Shown in pieces: positions 37,145-45,885 of a DNA stretch of 64,000 nucleotides (positions within the stretch are counted from its first letter, which is position 1; each line of letters begins with the position of its first letter). The notes below the pieces were generated by a model. That model was not told where the DNA came from, ran no database searches, and was given only the letters and a program-made list of their open reading frames with translations. Position numbers and translations under genes: made by a program. The stretch comes from Phenylobacterium kunshanense (lineage in GTDB: Bacteria; Pseudomonadota; Alphaproteobacteria; Caulobacterales; Caulobacteraceae), in the NCBI RefSeq assembly GCF_003254525.1, contig NZ_QFYS01000008.1:1-64000 (forward strand), in the 5' to 3' direction.

Positions 37145-40021
37145 ATGACCGACACGCTCGACGCCGCAGCGCCGCCGCTGCCCGATGTGGACCGCCCCAA
37201 CACCCAGGACGGGCCGCCCATCCGGCTGTACCTCGTGGACGGCTCGGGCTTCATCTTCCGGGCCTTCCATGCCCTGCCGCCGCTGACCCGCAAGACCGAC
37301 GGCCTGCCGGTGGGCGCGGTGAGCGGCTTCTGCAACATGATCTGGAAGCTGCTGGTCGACATGAAGTCCCAGCCCGACGCGCCGACGCATCTGGCCGTGG
37401 TGTTCGACCACTCCGAAAAGACGTTCCGCAACAAGCTGTACGACCAATACAAGGCCCACCGCCCGCCGCCGCCCGAGGACCTCGTCCCGCAGTTCCCCCT
37501 GGTGCGCGAGGCGACGCGGGCGTTCGGCGTGCCGTCGCTCGAGCTGCCAGGCTACGAGGCCGACGACATCATCGCCGCCTACGCCTGCAAGGTCCGCGAC
37601 ATGGGCGGCGAGGTGGTGATCGTCTCGTCCGACAAGGACCTGATGCAGCTCGTCGGCGATCGCGTCTTCATGCTCGACACCATGAAGAACGTGAAGATCG
37701 GAATTGATCAGGTCGCCGAGAAGTTCGGCGTAACGCCGGACAAGGTCGTCGATGTGCAGGCACTCTGCGGCGATTCGGTCGACAACGTCCCTGGCGCGCC
37801 GGGGATCGGCATCAAGACGGCCTCGGCCCTGATCAACGAATACGGCGACCTCGACACGCTCCTGGCCCGCGCCGGCGAGATCAAGCAGCAGAAGCGTCGC
37901 GAGACCCTGATCGAGTTCGCCGACCAGATCCGCCTGTCGCGCCAGCTCGTCCAGCTCGACTGCGACACGCCCCTGCCCGAGCCGCTGGACGCCCTGGTCG
38001 CCGACGACCCGAATCCCGAGGAGCTGCAGGCCTTCCTCGAGAAGATGGAGTTCCGCACCCTCGCCCGCCGCGTCGGCGACGGGAAGGCGGGGACCAACGG
38101 CGCCGCGACCGCCGGGGCCGATACACCCGCCGGCGAGGCCAAGGCGCCCGCCAGGCCGCAGCACAAGGCCATCGACGTCAACGGCTACGTGTGCGTGCGC
38201 GACGTCCCGACGCTCGAGGCCTGGATCGCCCGGGCGATGGACGCCGGCGTGGTCGCCTTCGACACCGAGACCGACGCCCTGTCGGCCACCAGCGCCGGCC
38301 TCTGCGGCGTGTCGCTGGCCGTGGCGCCCGGCGAGGCCTGCTACATCCCCGTCGGTCACTGCGAGGCCGAGGGCCTGCAGCTCGACGCCCCCGCCGACCT
38401 GCAGCAGATCCCGCTGGACGAAGTTATCGCCCGCCTGAAACCGATGCTGGAGGACCCGTCGGTCCTGAAGGTCGCCCAGAACGCCAAGTACGACCTGGCC
38501 GTCCTGTCGCGCTACGGCATCGACGTCGGCCCCATCGACGACACCATGCTGATCTCCTTCACGCTCGAAGGCGGCCTCCGCAAGAGCCACGGCATGGACG
38601 AACTCTCCAAGACCTGGCTGGAGCACGAGCCCATTGCCTTCAAGACCGTCGCGGGGACGGGAAAGGCGCAGAAGAGCTTCAAGCACGTGGGGCTCTCCGA
38701 GGCGACCTGCTACGCCGCCGAGGACGCCGACGTGACCCTGCGCCTGTGGGAGCACCTGAAGCCCCGCCTGGCGCACGAGCACCTTTCCACCGTCTACGAG
38801 CGGCACGAGCGGCCGATGCCGCAGGTGCTGGTGGGCATGGAGCTGGCGGGCGTGAAGGTCGACCCCGACCGCCTGCGCCAGCTGTCCAACGACTTCAGCG
38901 TCCGGATGGGCGAGCTGGAGGCTGAGGCCCACCGCCTGGCCGGCCGCCCGTTCAACCTGGGCAGCCCCAAGCAGATCGGCGACATCCTGTTCAAGGAGAT
39001 GGGCCTGGCCTCCGGCAAGACGACAGCCACGGGCGCCATGTCCACCGACGCCTCGCTGCTGGAGGACCTGGCGAACCAGGGCCACGAGCTCCCGCGCGTC
39101 CTGCTCGACTGGCGCCAGCTCTCGAAGCTGAAGGGCACCTACACCGACAACCTGGTGGCCGCGATCGACCCCAGGACCAATCGCGTCCACACCTCCTATG
39201 GCCTGGCCGCGGCCACCACCGGCCGCCTCGCCTCGTCCGACCCCAACCTGCAGAACATCCCGATCCGCACCGAGGAAGGGCGGAAGATCCGCAAGTGCTT
39301 CATCGCGGAACCCGGCCACGTGCTGATCAGCGCGGACTATTCGCAGATCGAGCTGCGCCTGCTGGCCCACATCGGCGACATCCCGCAGCTCAAGAAGGCT
39401 TTCGCCGACGGCCTCGACATCCACGCCATGACCGCCTCCGAGATGTTCGGCGTTCCGGTGGAGGGCATGCCCGCCGAGACCCGCCGCCGGGCCAAGGCGA
39501 TCAACTTCGGCATCGTCTACGGCATCTCCGCCTTCGGCCTCGCCAACCAGCTCGGGATCAGCCGCGACGAGGCGGGGGCCTACATCAAGACCTACTTCGA
39601 GCGCTTCCCCGGCATCCGCACCTACATGGACCGGATGCAGCAGCAGGTGCGCAGCCAGGCCTTCGTCACCACCATCTTCGGCCGCAAGGTCCACATCCCG
39701 GCGGCCCGCGGCAAGTCGCAGGCCGAGCGGGCCTTCGCCGACCGCGCGGCCATCAACGCCCCGATCCAGGGCGCCGCCGCCGACGTCATGCGACGGGCGA
39801 TGATCCGGATGCCCGCCGCGCTCAAGGACGCCGGCCTGAAGGCGAAGATGCTGCTCCAGGTGCACGACGAACTGGTCTTCGAAGCCCCCGAGGCCGAGGC
39901 CGAGGCCGTCATCGCCGTCGCCCGCCGCATCATGGAGCGCGCGGCCGAGCCGGCGCTGCAGATCTCGGTGCCGCTGGTGGTGGAGGCCCGCGCCGCCGCC
40001 AACTGGGACGATGCGCACTGA
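37145..40021 (+). CDS. polA: DNA polymerase I
   Basis: A 958-residue Pol I with all three domains. 5'-nuclease: LYLVDGSGFIFRAFHALPPL and GYEADDIIAAYA. 3'-5' exonuclease with acidic residues kept: VVAFDTETDALSATSAG, NAKYDLAVLSRYGID and YAAEDADVTLRLW, so proofreading should be active. Polymerase: ISADYSQIELRLLAHIGDI, RRRAKAINFGIVYGISAFGL and LLQVHDELVFEAPEA. ATG 37145 is chosen because the conserved start follows it; the frame stays open far upstream over the neighbouring gene. Confidence 0.98.
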   Translation: MTDTLDAAAPPLPDVDRPNTQDGPPIRLYLVDGSGFIFRAFHALPPLTRKTDGLPVGAVSGFCNMIWKLLVDMKSQPDAPTHLAVVFDHSEKTFRNKLYDQYKAHRPPPPEDLVPQFPLVREATRAFGVPSLELPGYEADDIIAAYACKVRDMGGEVVIVSSDKDLMQLVGDRVFMLDTMKNVKIGIDQVAEKFGVTPDKVVDVQALCGDSVDNVPGAPGIGIKTASALINEYGDLDTLLARAGEIKQQKRRETLIEFADQIRLSRQLVQLDCDTPLPEPLDALVADDPNPEELQAFLEKMEFRTLARRVGDGKAGTNGAATAGADTPAGEAKAPARPQHKAIDVNGYVCVRDVPTLEAWIARAMDAGVVAFDTETDALSATSAGLCGVSLAVAPGEACYIPVGHCEAEGLQLDAPADLQQIPLDEVIARLKPMLEDPSVLKVAQNAKYDLAVLSRYGIDVGPIDDTMLISFTLEGGLRKSHGMDELSKTWLEHEPIAFKTVAGTGKAQKSFKHVGLSEATCYAAEDADVTLRLWEHLKPRLAHEHLSTVYERHERPMPQVLVGMELAGVKVDPDRLRQLSNDFSVRMGELEAEAHRLAGRPFNLGSPKQIGDILFKEMGLASGKTTATGAMSTDASLLEDLANQGHELPRVLLDWRQLSKLKGTYTDNLVAAIDPRTNRVHTSYGLAAATTGRLASSDPNLQNIPIRTEEGRKIRKCFIAEPGHVLISADYSQIELRLLAHIGDIPQLKKAFADGLDIHAMTASEMFGVPVEGMPAETRRRAKAINFGIVYGISAFGLANQLGISRDEAGAYIKTYFERFPGIRTYMDRMQQQVRSQAFVTTIFGRKVHIPAARGKSQAERAFADRAAINAPIQGAAADVMRRAMIRMPAALKDAGLKAKMLLQVHDELVFEAPEAEAEAVIAVARRIMERAAEPALQISVPLVVEARAAANWDDAH

Positions 40022-40042
40022 CGGCGGTACGTCCGAAGGCGT

Positions 40043-40450
40043 CTATTCGACCCGCCGGCTGATCCGGCCCGTGAGCGAGGTGGCCGCCGCGGCCGTATTG
40101 TAGATCGTCCCGTACTTCTGGACGTTCTTATGCAACAGCTCGAGCCGCTGGTCGGTCTCGTCGGTGTCGACGATCAGTTCGTAGTCCACCGAGAGGATCT
40201 TGGGCGGACTGTCCTGTCGAACGCCATGGAGCTTCACCTCCACGCCCCGCAGGTCGAAGTGGAGCACGGGCGCGACCCGTTCGATCCCCTTGATCATGCA
40301 TGCCGCGATCGACGCCAGGAAGAGTTCGGCGGGATTGAACGCATCCGGGCGCCCATTGACGTCGGTGTCGAGGATGACCGCGGCCGCCTTGGTCCGCGCC
40401 TCGCTGCCGTGCTGATCGAGCCGCCTGGCGACCACGTTGTATTCGAGCAT
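40043..40450 (-). CDS. OsmC-family protein
   Basis: A 135-residue OsmC-like protein with a single clear redox-type Cys in [20 protein letters not shown] and a conserved [20 protein letters not shown] strand pair. The second cysteine of typical peroxidases (expected near residue 120, around [14 protein letters not shown]) is missing and reads as Ala/Asn, so thiol peroxidase activity is doubtful. Converges on polA. Confidence 0.88.
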   Translation of the reverse strand: MLEYNVVARRLDQHGSEARTKAAAVILDTDVNGRPDAFNPAELFLASIAACMIKGIERVAPVLHFDLRGVEVKLHGVRQDSPPKILSVDYELIVDTDETDQRLELLHKNVQKYGTIYNTAAAATSLTGRISRRVE

Positions 40451-40549
40451 GCCGTGGCCCCTCTGGAGCTGCGCCGAGCCGTCATCAGGCTACCGCCATA
40501 CAGAGCGACGCGCTCTCGAAATGGCCAAGGTCAGCGAAGCAAAGGTTCC

Positions 40550-40625
40550 TGGTGGAGCCGAGGGGAGTCGAACCCCTGACCTCCTCATTGCGAACGAGGC
40601 GCTCTACCAACTGAGCTACGGCCCC
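40550..40625 (-). tRNA. tRNA-Ala (anticodon CGC)
   Basis: A 76-nt cloverleaf on the minus strand. Acceptor GGGGCCG pairs with CGGCTCC and includes the G3-U70 wobble that is the alanine identity element. D arm GCTC-AGTTGGTA-GAGC, anticodon loop TTCGCAA (anticodon CGC, codon GCG), T arm with GGTTCGACTCC type loop. CCA is encoded. Intact, and not interrupted by any element. Confidence 0.97.
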
Positions 40626-40720
40626 AGGAAGGCGCGGAATAAGTCGATTGGAGCGGGGTCTGTCAAGCCGCAAAGCGGCGTCGCCTTGCCACAGCCGCAA
40701 ACGCCGGTAGAACCGGGGCA

Positions 40721-41026
40721 ATGGCCAGCTTCCTCTACGCTATCATCTCCGGGCTCCTGCAGCTCCTGATCTTCGCGATCATCGCCAGCGCCGTGCTGTC
40801 ATGGCTGGTGGCGTTCAACGTGATCAACCTGCGCAACCAGTTCATCTACAGCGTGGTGCGCTTTCTCGACGCCGTGACGACGCCGGTGCTCCGTCCGTTC
40901 CAGAAGCTGATTCCGCCGCTGGGCGGCGTGGATATCAGCCCGATCATCGTCATCCTCGTGCTGCAGGCGGCCAACGCCTACCTGCTCCCGTGGCTGTTCC
41001 GCCCGCTGTTCGCGATGCTGGGCTAG
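40721..41026 (+). CDS. YggT-family membrane protein
   Basis: A 101-residue integral membrane protein with two hydrophobic spans (about residues 5-28, [18 protein letters not shown], and 72-95, [20 protein letters not shown]) and the family segment [20 protein letters not shown]. The family is linked to septum, osmotic balance and cell shape. Followed after seven bases by its usual partner DUF167. Confidence 0.92.
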   Translation: MASFLYAIISGLLQLLIFAIIASAVLSWLVAFNVINLRNQFIYSVVRFLDAVTTPVLRPFQKLIPPLGGVDISPIIVILVLQAANAYLLPWLFRPLFAMLG

Positions 41027-41033
41027 CAGCCCC

Positions 41034-41318
41034 TTGGCCCGCCTGACCGTCCGCGTCACGCCCCGGGGCGGCCGCGATGCGGTGGAGGGCTGGAGCGCTG
41101 ACGAGGCCGGACGGCCGATCCTGAAACTGCGGGTGAGCGCCGCCGCCGCCGAGGGCGCGGCCAACGCCGCCGTGATCGTTTTGCTGGCCAAGGCGCTGAA
41201 GGTCCCCAAATCGGCCGTACGCATCGCCTCGGGCGACACGGCCCGGATCAAGCGGCTGGACATCGACGGCGTGGACGACGCTGTGATCTTCGCGGCGTTT
41301 GGCGCGCCGGCGGGCTGA
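41034..41318 (+). CDS. DUF167 (YggU-like) protein
   Basis: A 94-residue cytoplasmic protein from a TTG start at 41034; no ATG or GTG gives the full domain. The sequence has RLTVRVTPRGGRDAVEGW, LKLRVSAAAAEGAANAAVIV and the motif KSAVRIASGDTARIKRLDID, as in YggU. Clusters with yggT widely. Confidence 0.88.
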   Translation: MARLTVRVTPRGGRDAVEGWSADEAGRPILKLRVSAAAAEGAANAAVIVLLAKALKVPKSAVRIASGDTARIKRLDIDGVDDAVIFAAFGAPAG

Positions 41319-41352
41319 GCCACAGGAACCCTCCGGCGCGTGCGAGGTTGTA

Positions 41353-41449
41353 GGGGCGATCGCCCCAACGGCCTGCCTCCAGGCTTCCGGGCGGTCCGGA
41401 TCGGCCCGGCGCACCCCTGGCATCCCCCCGACCGAGGCCGGGCCGATCC
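41353..41449. repeat. Intergenic palindromes between DUF167 and sirtuin genes
   Basis: GGGGCGATCGCCCC is a perfect 14-bp palindrome at 41353-41366. A separate inverted repeat GGATCGGCCCGGC (41398-41410) / GCCGGGCCGATCC (41437-41449) is perfect over 13 bp with a 26-base loop. Likely a transcript end or repeat element in the 178-base gap. Confidence 0.45.
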
Positions 41450-41496
41450 CCCCGCAAGGCGCTTCGCAGGCGCGCACCGTGCGCTAAACTCATGCA

Positions 41497-42243
41497 ATGA
41501 GCTCCGCTGCCGACCTGGCCCGCCTGATCGCTGAATCCCGCCGCCTCGTGGTCTTCACCGGCGCGGGCATTTCCACCGAGAGCGGCATTCCGGATTTCCG
41601 TAGCCCGGGCGGCGTGTGGAGCAAGATGAAGCCGATCTATTTCCAGGAGTTCGTCGCCAGCGAGGAGAAGCGGCGCGAGGCCTGGGACCGCGCCTTCACC
41701 GGCCGAGCCGGTTGGGTGGGACGCGAGCCAAACTCCGGCCACCACGCCGTCGCCCGACTGGTCGCCTCGGGCAAGTGCTCGTCGGTGATCACGCAGAATG
41801 TCGACAATCTGCACCAGGCCTCGGGGGTGCCGGCCGAGCGGGTCATCGAACTGCACGGCAACGCCAGCTACGCCTCCTGCCTGGAATGCGGCGATCGGCA
41901 CGAGCTGGAGGAGCTCAAGGTTCTCTACGAGGCCACCGGCGACCTGCCCGCCTGCCGCCGGTGCAGCGGCATCGTGAAAACCGCCACCATCTCGTTCGGC
42001 CAGTCGATGCCGGCCGGTCCGATGGCGCGGGCCGAGGCCGAGACCCTGGCCTGCGATCTGTTCCTGGTCCTGGGCTCGTCGCTGGTGGTCTATCCGGCGG
42101 CCGGATTCCCGCTGCTGGCCAAGCGCAACGGGGCGCGCCTGGCGATCGTGAACCGCGAGGCGACAGAGCTCGATCCCTACGCCGACCTCGTCCTGCACGA
42201 CGAGATCGGCCCGGTGATGAGCCGCGCGGCGCCGGCCGAATAA
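41497..42243 (+). CDS. cobB: NAD-dependent protein deacylase (sirtuin)
   Basis: A 248-residue Sir2 protein. The NAD motifs are VVFTGAGISTESGIPDFRSP and SSVITQNVDNLHQASG; the catalytic His is in IELHGNASYASC. The zinc site has two Cys pairs: CLEC and CRRC. GSSLVVYPAAGFPLL closes the Rossmann fold. It removes acyl groups from lysines using NAD in the cytoplasm. Confidence 0.95.
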   Translation: MSSAADLARLIAESRRLVVFTGAGISTESGIPDFRSPGGVWSKMKPIYFQEFVASEEKRREAWDRAFTGRAGWVGREPNSGHHAVARLVASGKCSSVITQNVDNLHQASGVPAERVIELHGNASYASCLECGDRHELEELKVLYEATGDLPACRRCSGIVKTATISFGQSMPAGPMARAEAETLACDLFLVLGSSLVVYPAAGFPLLAKRNGARLAIVNREATELDPYADLVLHDEIGPVMSRAAPAE

Positions 42244-42324
42244 TTCCCCGTCCCTGTCGTTTGGTCACACAGCCGCCGCTTTCGATGCGCTAAGGGCTGC
42301 GCACCTGAGTCATCGGAGTGTTGC

Positions 42325-42732
42325 GTGCTGAGAGTCTTCGCCGTCGCCGGCCTGTCCCTGACCCTTCTGGCCGCCTGCAGTCCGGGCGCCGACAAGGCCG
42401 CCTCGGCCGATCCCAATGCGGGCCTGGACAGCGAGATCCTGGCCTGGCGGACCGACCTGGAGGCCAGCCACCCGACCTGCGCCGCCAAGGTCGAGGGCAA
42501 GGGCTGCCAGGACTTCCAGGTCATGTGCAAGGGCCTGCAGGAGATCAGCGCCGACGAGACCGCCAAGGGCGTCGCCTCGAAGGTGGTGGCGGCCATGACC
42601 TTCGCCAGCCGCAACCCCGACGGCTCCACCGGCAAGTCGGGCTCGGCCTTCGCGGTGTTCACCAAGGCGAACGGCGCGTGGGCGCGGGCGGAATCCCCGC
42701 CGGTCAACATGCGGACCTGCGCGCCGCTGTAG
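42325..42732 (+). CDS. Small secreted lipoprotein
   Basis: A 135-residue protein from a GTG at 42325 with signal LRVFAVAGLSLTLLAAC (lipid Cys near 18) and a cysteine-bearing domain (HPTCAAKVEGKGCQDFQVMC). No known family recognised. It ends one base before the stop of the LytTR regulator gene on the other strand. Confidence 0.75.
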   Translation: MLRVFAVAGLSLTLLAACSPGADKAASADPNAGLDSEILAWRTDLEASHPTCAAKVEGKGCQDFQVMCKGLQEISADETAKGVASKVVAAMTFASRNPDGSTGKSGSAFAVFTKANGAWARAESPPVNMRTCAPL

Positions 42733-42733
42733 G

Positions 42734-43552
42734 CTAACCCGCCCGCGCGCCGACCAGCTTACGGACGATGGCGGCCTGGCGCCGGGCGACCGGCACCTCG
42801 GCCCCGGTGAGCAGCACCACGGCCGCCGGCCCGCCCGGCCGCCGCGCCAGCCGCACGATCCGGTCCCGGCGCACCAGCGCGCCGCGGTGAACCCGCACGA
42901 ACTCGGCCGGGTCGAGCTCGTCCTGCAGCCGTCGGATCGGCTTGCGCACCAGGAAGCTGCGCCCGCGGCTGTGGATCCGGACGTAGTCCCGCTCCGCCTC
43001 GACCCAGTCGATGAGGTTGACCGGCAGGCGCACCCGGTCGCCGCGGTCGGGCACCCAGATCTCCTCGGCGTAGTCGCCCTCGGGCGCCTCCGCGGCGCGA
43101 AGGGCGGCGACCACCTCCTCCAGCTCGGCGATGCGCGAGCGCGCGGCCCGCGACTGCAGCACGCCCCTGGCCCGCTCCAAAGCCGCGTGCAGGCGCTCGA
43201 ACTCCACCGGCTTCAGCAGATAGTCCACGGCGGCCAGCTCGAAGGCGTCGGCGGCGAAGCGGCTGAAGGCGGTGACGAAGATGAAGATCGGCGCCCGCTC
43301 GGGATCGACGGCGCGGGCCAGTTCCAGGCCGGACAGGCCCGGCATCCGGATGTCCAGCAGCACCACGTCCACCCCGCCGCGCCGGATCAGCGCCAAGGCC
43401 TCCTCGCCGTTGCTGGCCTGACCCACCACCTCGGCGCCGGGCGCCTTCTCGATCGCCAGGCTGAGGCGGCGCAGGGCCGGCGGCTCGTCGTCCACCAGCG
43501 CCACGCGCAAAGGTCGGGTCATCTGCTCTGAAGCGATGGGAACCTGGTTCAT
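42734..43552 (-). CDS. LytTR-family response regulator
   Basis: A 272-residue regulator from ATG 43552, which overlaps the kinase stop (ATGA). Receiver: RVALVDDEPPALRRL, phospho-Asp in DVVLLDIRMPGLSGLEL, FVTAFSRFAADAFELAAVDY and LLKPVEF, all canonical. C-terminal LytTR DNA-binding domain: IDWVEAERDYVRIHSRGRSF and EFVRVHRGALVRRDRIVRL. Works with the coupled sensor kinase; targets unknown. Confidence 0.93.
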   Translation of the reverse strand: MNQVPIASEQMTRPLRVALVDDEPPALRRLSLAIEKAPGAEVVGQASNGEEALALIRRGGVDVVLLDIRMPGLSGLELARAVDPERAPIFIFVTAFSRFAADAFELAAVDYLLKPVEFERLHAALERARGVLQSRAARSRIAELEEVVAALRAAEAPEGDYAEEIWVPDRGDRVRLPVNLIDWVEAERDYVRIHSRGRSFLVRKPIRRLQDELDPAEFVRVHRGALVRRDRIVRLARRPGGPAAVVLLTGAEVPVARRQAAIVRKLVGARAG

Positions 43553-44601
43553 GCGCGCTCCAGGGGGATTTCGACCGCGGCCAGGAAGCCGCTCGGCTGG
43601 CGCGGTCCGCAGGTGAGCTCGGCGGCCTTGCCGTAGATGAGGTCCAGGCGACGGCGGACGTTCTCCAGGCCCAGGCCCAGCTTCGGCGGGGCCAGGCCGC
43701 CGGCCGTGGAGCCGCCGTCGTCGGCCACCGTCAGCCGCAGGCGGCCGCCCTCGACTACGGCGCGGATCTCGATGGTGACGGGGGCGTTCGAGCGGGCCAC
43801 GCCGTACTTCACGGCGTTCTCCACCAGCGGCTGGAGGATGAGGCTGGGCGCCAGCACATCGCGCAGCTCGGCCGGTATATCCTCGACGTAGTTGAGCCGG
43901 TCCTCGAAGCGCGCCTGCTCGATCAGCAGGTACTGGCGCTGGGCCTCGATCTCGTCGGACAGCGGCGCCTTGTCGGGCAGCTCCTTCTCCAGGGTATGGC
44001 GCAGGAAGCTGGACAGCGACAGCACCACCCGCTCGGCGCGCTCGTTCTCCTTGGCCAGGATCAGCGACGACAGGGCGTTCAGCGTGTTGAAGAGGAAATG
44101 CGGGTTGATCTGGTAGCGCAGCATCCGGTTCTGCGCGTCCATGGCCAGGGCCTGGGCCGACACGAGCCGCAGGTTCTTCTCCTTCAGCTCCGCCTCGTAG
44201 CGGATGGCGAAGTAGAGGGCGCACCAGGAAATGAAGGTCCAGAAGAACGTCGAGGCCGTCACCGCCACCGAGACCGGCGACAGGGGTTCGACGCCCCAGA
44301 GAGGATCGAACAGATAGAAGGCGGCGTAGTTCAGGACCGAATAGGTGAGGCCGCCCGCCGCGGAGAGCGCCACAGCCGCGATCAGACGCCGCCAGATAGG
44401 CTGGTCGGCCAGGGCGGACAGAATCCTGCCGATCAGCAGGCAGGCGAGGAAGCCGAACGCGGCCATGCCAAGCCGCCGCAGCGCCATCTCACCGGCATGG
44501 GGCATCGGGTCGGTCATGACCCGCGCCGAGACGATGACGTAGGTCAGCGCCCAGAGGACGAAGTTCGCCACCAGATAGTTGTTCAGGCGCGGCAGACGCA
44601 T
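43549..44601 (-). CDS. LytS-type sensor histidine kinase
   Basis: A 350-residue membrane kinase. The N-terminal 155 residues hold about four hydrophobic spans (for example NYLVANFVLWALTYVIVSAR, MAAFGFLACLLIGRILSAL). The His_kinase domain has YQINPHFLFNTLNALSSLIL with the phospho-His and an ATPase domain (LQPLVENAVKYGVA, GLGLENVRRRLDL). ATG 44601 is selected because of the SD GGAGGGG just upstream; the open frame begins 16 codons earlier. It phosphorylates the coupled LytTR regulator. Confidence 0.93.
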   Translation of the reverse strand: MRLPRLNNYLVANFVLWALTYVIVSARVMTDPMPHAGEMALRRLGMAAFGFLACLLIGRILSALADQPIWRRLIAAVALSAAGGLTYSVLNYAAFYLFDPLWGVEPLSPVSVAVTASTFFWTFISWCALYFAIRYEAELKEKNLRLVSAQALAMDAQNRMLRYQINPHFLFNTLNALSSLILAKENERAERVVLSLSSFLRHTLEKELPDKAPLSDEIEAQRQYLLIEQARFEDRLNYVEDIPAELRDVLAPSLILQPLVENAVKYGVARSNAPVTIEIRAVVEGGRLRLTVADDGGSTAGGLAPPKLGLGLENVRRRLDLIYGKAAELTCGPRQPSGFLAAVEIPLERA

Positions 44602-44796
44602 GTCCCCTCCAGACGAACGGCATTCTGCGACATTCGGCCCGACGACCAAGGCCGTTCATCGTCTTCGTTGCGCCGCTCGCCGCAAATCGACCCGATTGGT
44701 CGGACGGCCGGCCCCCTTCGCCGCAATTCGCATGAAGACCGCGACGCGTCTGCCATCCTGGCATGAACGAAGTCCATTGAATGGGAGCATCCGCCC

Positions 44797-45690
44797 GTGG
44801 CCGTACGTCCGCCTTCACTGAGGGCCATCGCCGCCTTCGAAGCGGCGGCCCGGCACGAGAGCTTCACCAAGGCCGCCGACGAGCTGAACCTGACGCAGAG
44901 CGCGATCAGCCACGCCATCCGCTCGCTGGAACTGCGCCTGGGCGTCGACCTCTTCGACCGCTACGGCAGGACGGTGACGCTGACCGAGGCGGGACGGGCG
45001 TTCGTCAGCCGACTGCGTCTCAGCCTGAACCTGATCTCGGAGGCGTTCGAAGCCCCGGCGCGGCCCGGCCGGACCCGTCTGGTCGTCGCCGCCACCGCTG
45101 GCGTCGCCGAGCGCATCCTGGCCATCCGCCTGCCGGCCTTCCTGGCCCGGTCGCCCGACCGCGAGATCGAGCTGCGCACCGTCACCAGCGCCGCCGAGGT
45201 CACCGCGGGCGAGGTCGACGTCGCCCTGCTCTATGGCGCGGGGGCCTGCGCCGGACTGACCCAGCGACGACTGGCGGGAGAAGCCCTCTTCCCGGTCGCC
45301 GCGCCCACGCTCGACCTGCCGCGGCGCCCCGAGGACCTCGTCCGCGCGCCGCTGATCCATCAGCCGGAGCATCCCTGGCGACTGTGGCTGGAGCAGGTGG
45401 GCCTCGCCGAGCTGCCCACGCCCGCCACCCTGACCGCCGACAGCCCGCTGGCGGCGCTGGAGCTGGCGCGGGGCGGCGCGGGCGTATGCCTCACGCGCGG
45501 CCTGCTCGCGGACGAGGACCTTCGCACCGGCCGCCTGGTCCGGCTGTTCGACGCCCAGGCGATCCTGCGCGAGGAATATACGGCGGTCTGGAACCCGGCC
45601 TCGCCACGGGCCGACATCATCCGCCCGTTCGTCGACTGGCTGGCCAGCGTGCTCGAGCCTGCGCCCGCACCGGTGCTCCACGCCGCCTGA
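44797..45690 (+). CDS. LysR-family regulator (GcvA-like)
   Basis: A 297-residue LysR regulator from a GTG at 44797. HTH: LRAIAAFEAAARHESFTKAA, then DELNLTQSAISHAIRSLE. The effector domain follows with LFPVAAPTLDLPRRPEDLVR and GGAGVCLTRGLLADEDLRTG, as in GcvA-like members. The 195-base gap upstream separates it from the divergent sensor kinase; its target is unknown. Confidence 0.93.
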   Translation: MAVRPPSLRAIAAFEAAARHESFTKAADELNLTQSAISHAIRSLELRLGVDLFDRYGRTVTLTEAGRAFVSRLRLSLNLISEAFEAPARPGRTRLVVAATAGVAERILAIRLPAFLARSPDREIELRTVTSAAEVTAGEVDVALLYGAGACAGLTQRRLAGEALFPVAAPTLDLPRRPEDLVRAPLIHQPEHPWRLWLEQVGLAELPTPATLTADSPLAALELARGGAGVCLTRGLLADEDLRTGRLVRLFDAQAILREEYTAVWNPASPRADIIRPFVDWLASVLEPAPAPVLHAA

Positions 45691-45833
45691 GGCGTCGCCC
45701 CTGAGGCCTCCGGCGCCTCCATTCCATTCAGACTGAAGCGTCATCGCGGTTTCGCGATGCAGGGACCCGCACCTGCGGCGCGCTCTCTTCGGCCGCTGGC
45801 CCAGGCCGAATCATCATGGCGAGCGATCATGCG

Positions 45834-45861
45834 AAAAGGGCCCCCGCTTGCGCGGAGGCCC
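45834..45861 (-). terminator. Rho-independent terminator of the second TonB receptor gene
   Basis: GGGCCCCCGC and GCGGAGGCCC form a 10-bp stem with one mismatch and loop TTGC. On the minus strand it is followed by TTTT. It lies 24 bases past the end of the TonB receptor gene. Confidence 0.75.
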
Positions 45862-45885
45862 CGATCGTCTGCCTGGACGGCCGCC

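Noticed and set aside
36977-40018. About 1,000-codon open frame antisense to polA
   Set aside because: Its composition (Arg, Gly, Ala, Val rich, no motif) is that of a GC-rich shadow; polA on the other strand has all expected motifs.
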